The translations under genes and the position numbers were made by a program. DNA of 6,319 bases from Nostoc sp. GT001. GTDB lineage: Bacteria > Cyanobacteriota > Cyanobacteriia > Cyanobacteriales > Nostocaceae. The stretch lies in contig NZ_JAUDRJ010000003.1 in the NCBI RefSeq assembly GCF_030382115.1, forward strand, positions 5,076,044 through 5,082,362, written 5' to 3'. The first letter of the stretch is position 1. The number at the start of each line of letters is the position of its first letter. The notes below the pieces were generated by a model. It was not told the origin of the DNA and searched no databases. It saw only the letters and a list, made by a program, of their open reading frames with translations. This document shows positions 5,756 through 6,319 of the stretch, one piece after another.

Positions 5756-5859
5756 TATAGCAATCCTAAATCATTTGTGAAAAATTAGATCCCCGACTTC
5801 TCGAAGAAGTCGGGGATCTGGATACCGTGCATTTTCACAAATCAAATAGGATTGCTATA
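5756..5859. mobile_element. 104-bp MITE-like element with 28-bp terminal inverted repeats and a central hairpin
   Basis: The outer arms match over 28 bp with three mismatches. Both start TATAGCAATCCTA, differ within the next four bases, then continue ATTTGTGAAAA. The ends carry TA at the outer edge on both sides, consistent with a TA target duplication of the IS630/Tc1-mariner kind (inference). The centre holds a perfect 15-bp stem, 5787-5801 with 5805-5819, around a CGA loop; its core is ATCCCCGACTTCT, a GC-rich palindrome type common in cyanobacterial spacers. No coding capacity. The transcript would fold into one long cruciform-like hairpin. It might also end transcription from either side. 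Confidence 0.8.
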
Positions 5860-6038
5860 ATAGTTAAAAAATCAGGATAAAATTTAGTGAATAAATATAG
5901 GAATTATTCTAAATTACCGTTCAATTCTGACTCCTGAATCTTGGATACTGAATTATTGCTATTAATAAATAGTAACTTTCAGTAATTAACACTTCAAAAT
6001 ATGTTTGTGTATTAATTAGTTGCTAAGAGATTTTATAC

Positions 6039-6319
6039 ATGAATCATGATGCTTTCATTGTTCCACCAGGTTCAAAGATTTCTCTGAAAAAAAACTATGA
6101 CCCAGCTTATAAAACTGATTTTCATGAAAAAACTGATGCTGCAACAAAATTACAGGTAGATATTGAACGACTAGCTAATTACCAAAATATCCTCTATGCT
6201 CAAAACACCTATGCTCTGTTGATTATTTTTCAAGCAATGGATGCTGCTGGCAAAGACAGCACTATTAAACACGTAACTTCTGGTGTTAATCCGCAGGGAT
6301 TTCAGGTGTTTAGTTTTAA
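6039..6319 (+). CDS. Polyphosphate kinase 2 family protein, 5' part only
   Basis: PPK2 enzymes transfer phosphate between polyphosphate and nucleotides in the cytoplasm. The window holds the first 93 complete codons and two bases of the next, AA, which would normally continue as lysine, so the final TTTTAA is not an in-frame stop. The N-terminus has the family's KISLKKNYDPAYKT and a helical segment LQVDIERLANYQNILYAQ. The Walker A loop QAMDAAGKDST lies at residues 65-75 with K71, followed by IKHVTSGVNPQGFQVFSF. The QAMDAAGKD..IKHVxSGVNPQG form resembles the class III-like branch that uses AMP or ADP, but the Walker B and lid regions are outside the window. The ATG is preceded by a weak AAGAGA about 10 nt upstream. 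A 179-bp AT-rich spacer separates it from the MITE. Confidence 0.88.
   Translation, partial: MNHDAFIVPPGSKISLKKNYDPAYKTDFHEKTDAATKLQVDIERLANYQNILYAQNTYALLIIFQAMDAAGKDSTIKHVTSGVNPQGFQVFSF

Larger units (their letters stand above)
5666..6038. other. Intergenic region with hairpin and MITE, no gene
   Basis: This 373-bp spacer contains the hairpin at 5709-5736 and the inverted-repeat element at 5756-5859. The remainder (5860-6038) is very AT-rich and holds only a modest hairpin, TTGCTATT (5956-5963) with AATAGTAA (5968-5975). It must include the promoter of the PPK2 gene, but no convincing -35/-10 pair stands out. Confidence 0.6.

Noticed and set aside
6312..6319. Apparent TAA at the very end of the window as the end of the PPK2 gene
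   Set aside because: In the gene's frame the last bases are AGT TTT AA-, so the TAA is out of frame and the gene continues beyond the window.

Overview
The window looks like chromosomal DNA of a filamentous, Nostocales-type cyanobacterium. It carries seven full copies of the HIP1 octamer GCGATCGC (at 76, 250, 859, 2251, 2833, 3070 and 3813). Its gene products are cyanobacterial in character, including a PxcA/CemA proton-extrusion protein, and its spacers are AT-rich with short tandem repeats and a hairpin-bearing miniature inverted-repeat element. The genus is an inference.

Layout from left to right. (1) A complete class I aspartate aminotransferase on the plus strand, followed by two hairpins. 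(2) A 21-bp tandem array, 15 full copies plus a partial one (1285-1609), which abuts the 3' end of a minus-strand HigA-type antitoxin gene that has lost most of its DNA-binding domain. Just upstream of that antitoxin, only the last dozen or so codons of a HigB-type toxin can still be recognised, so this is a decayed toxin-antitoxin locus. (3) A G-rich/C-rich low-complexity patch with a G-quadruplex pattern on each strand. (4) A minus-strand family 2 glycosyltransferase fused to TPR repeats. (5) A roughly 400-bp divergent intergenic region with a cluster of GTGTCAAT-like boxes and a long-spaced inverted repeat. (6) A plus-strand pxcA gene. (7) A small two-helix membrane protein of unknown function. 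(8) A strong hairpin and a 104-bp MITE-like element. (9) The first 93 codons of a polyphosphate kinase 2 family gene, which runs off the right edge.

The genes do not form one obvious operon or pathway. Aspartate aminotransferase, the glycosyltransferase, PxcA and PPK2 are separate housekeeping or stress-physiology functions divided by long spacers, most holding their own hairpins. I found no convincing new multi-gene system. The least ordinary part is 1195-1935: the array has an internal 7-bp period, its main variable sites fall on third codon positions of one open frame, and it sits exactly where the antitoxin gene is cut short.
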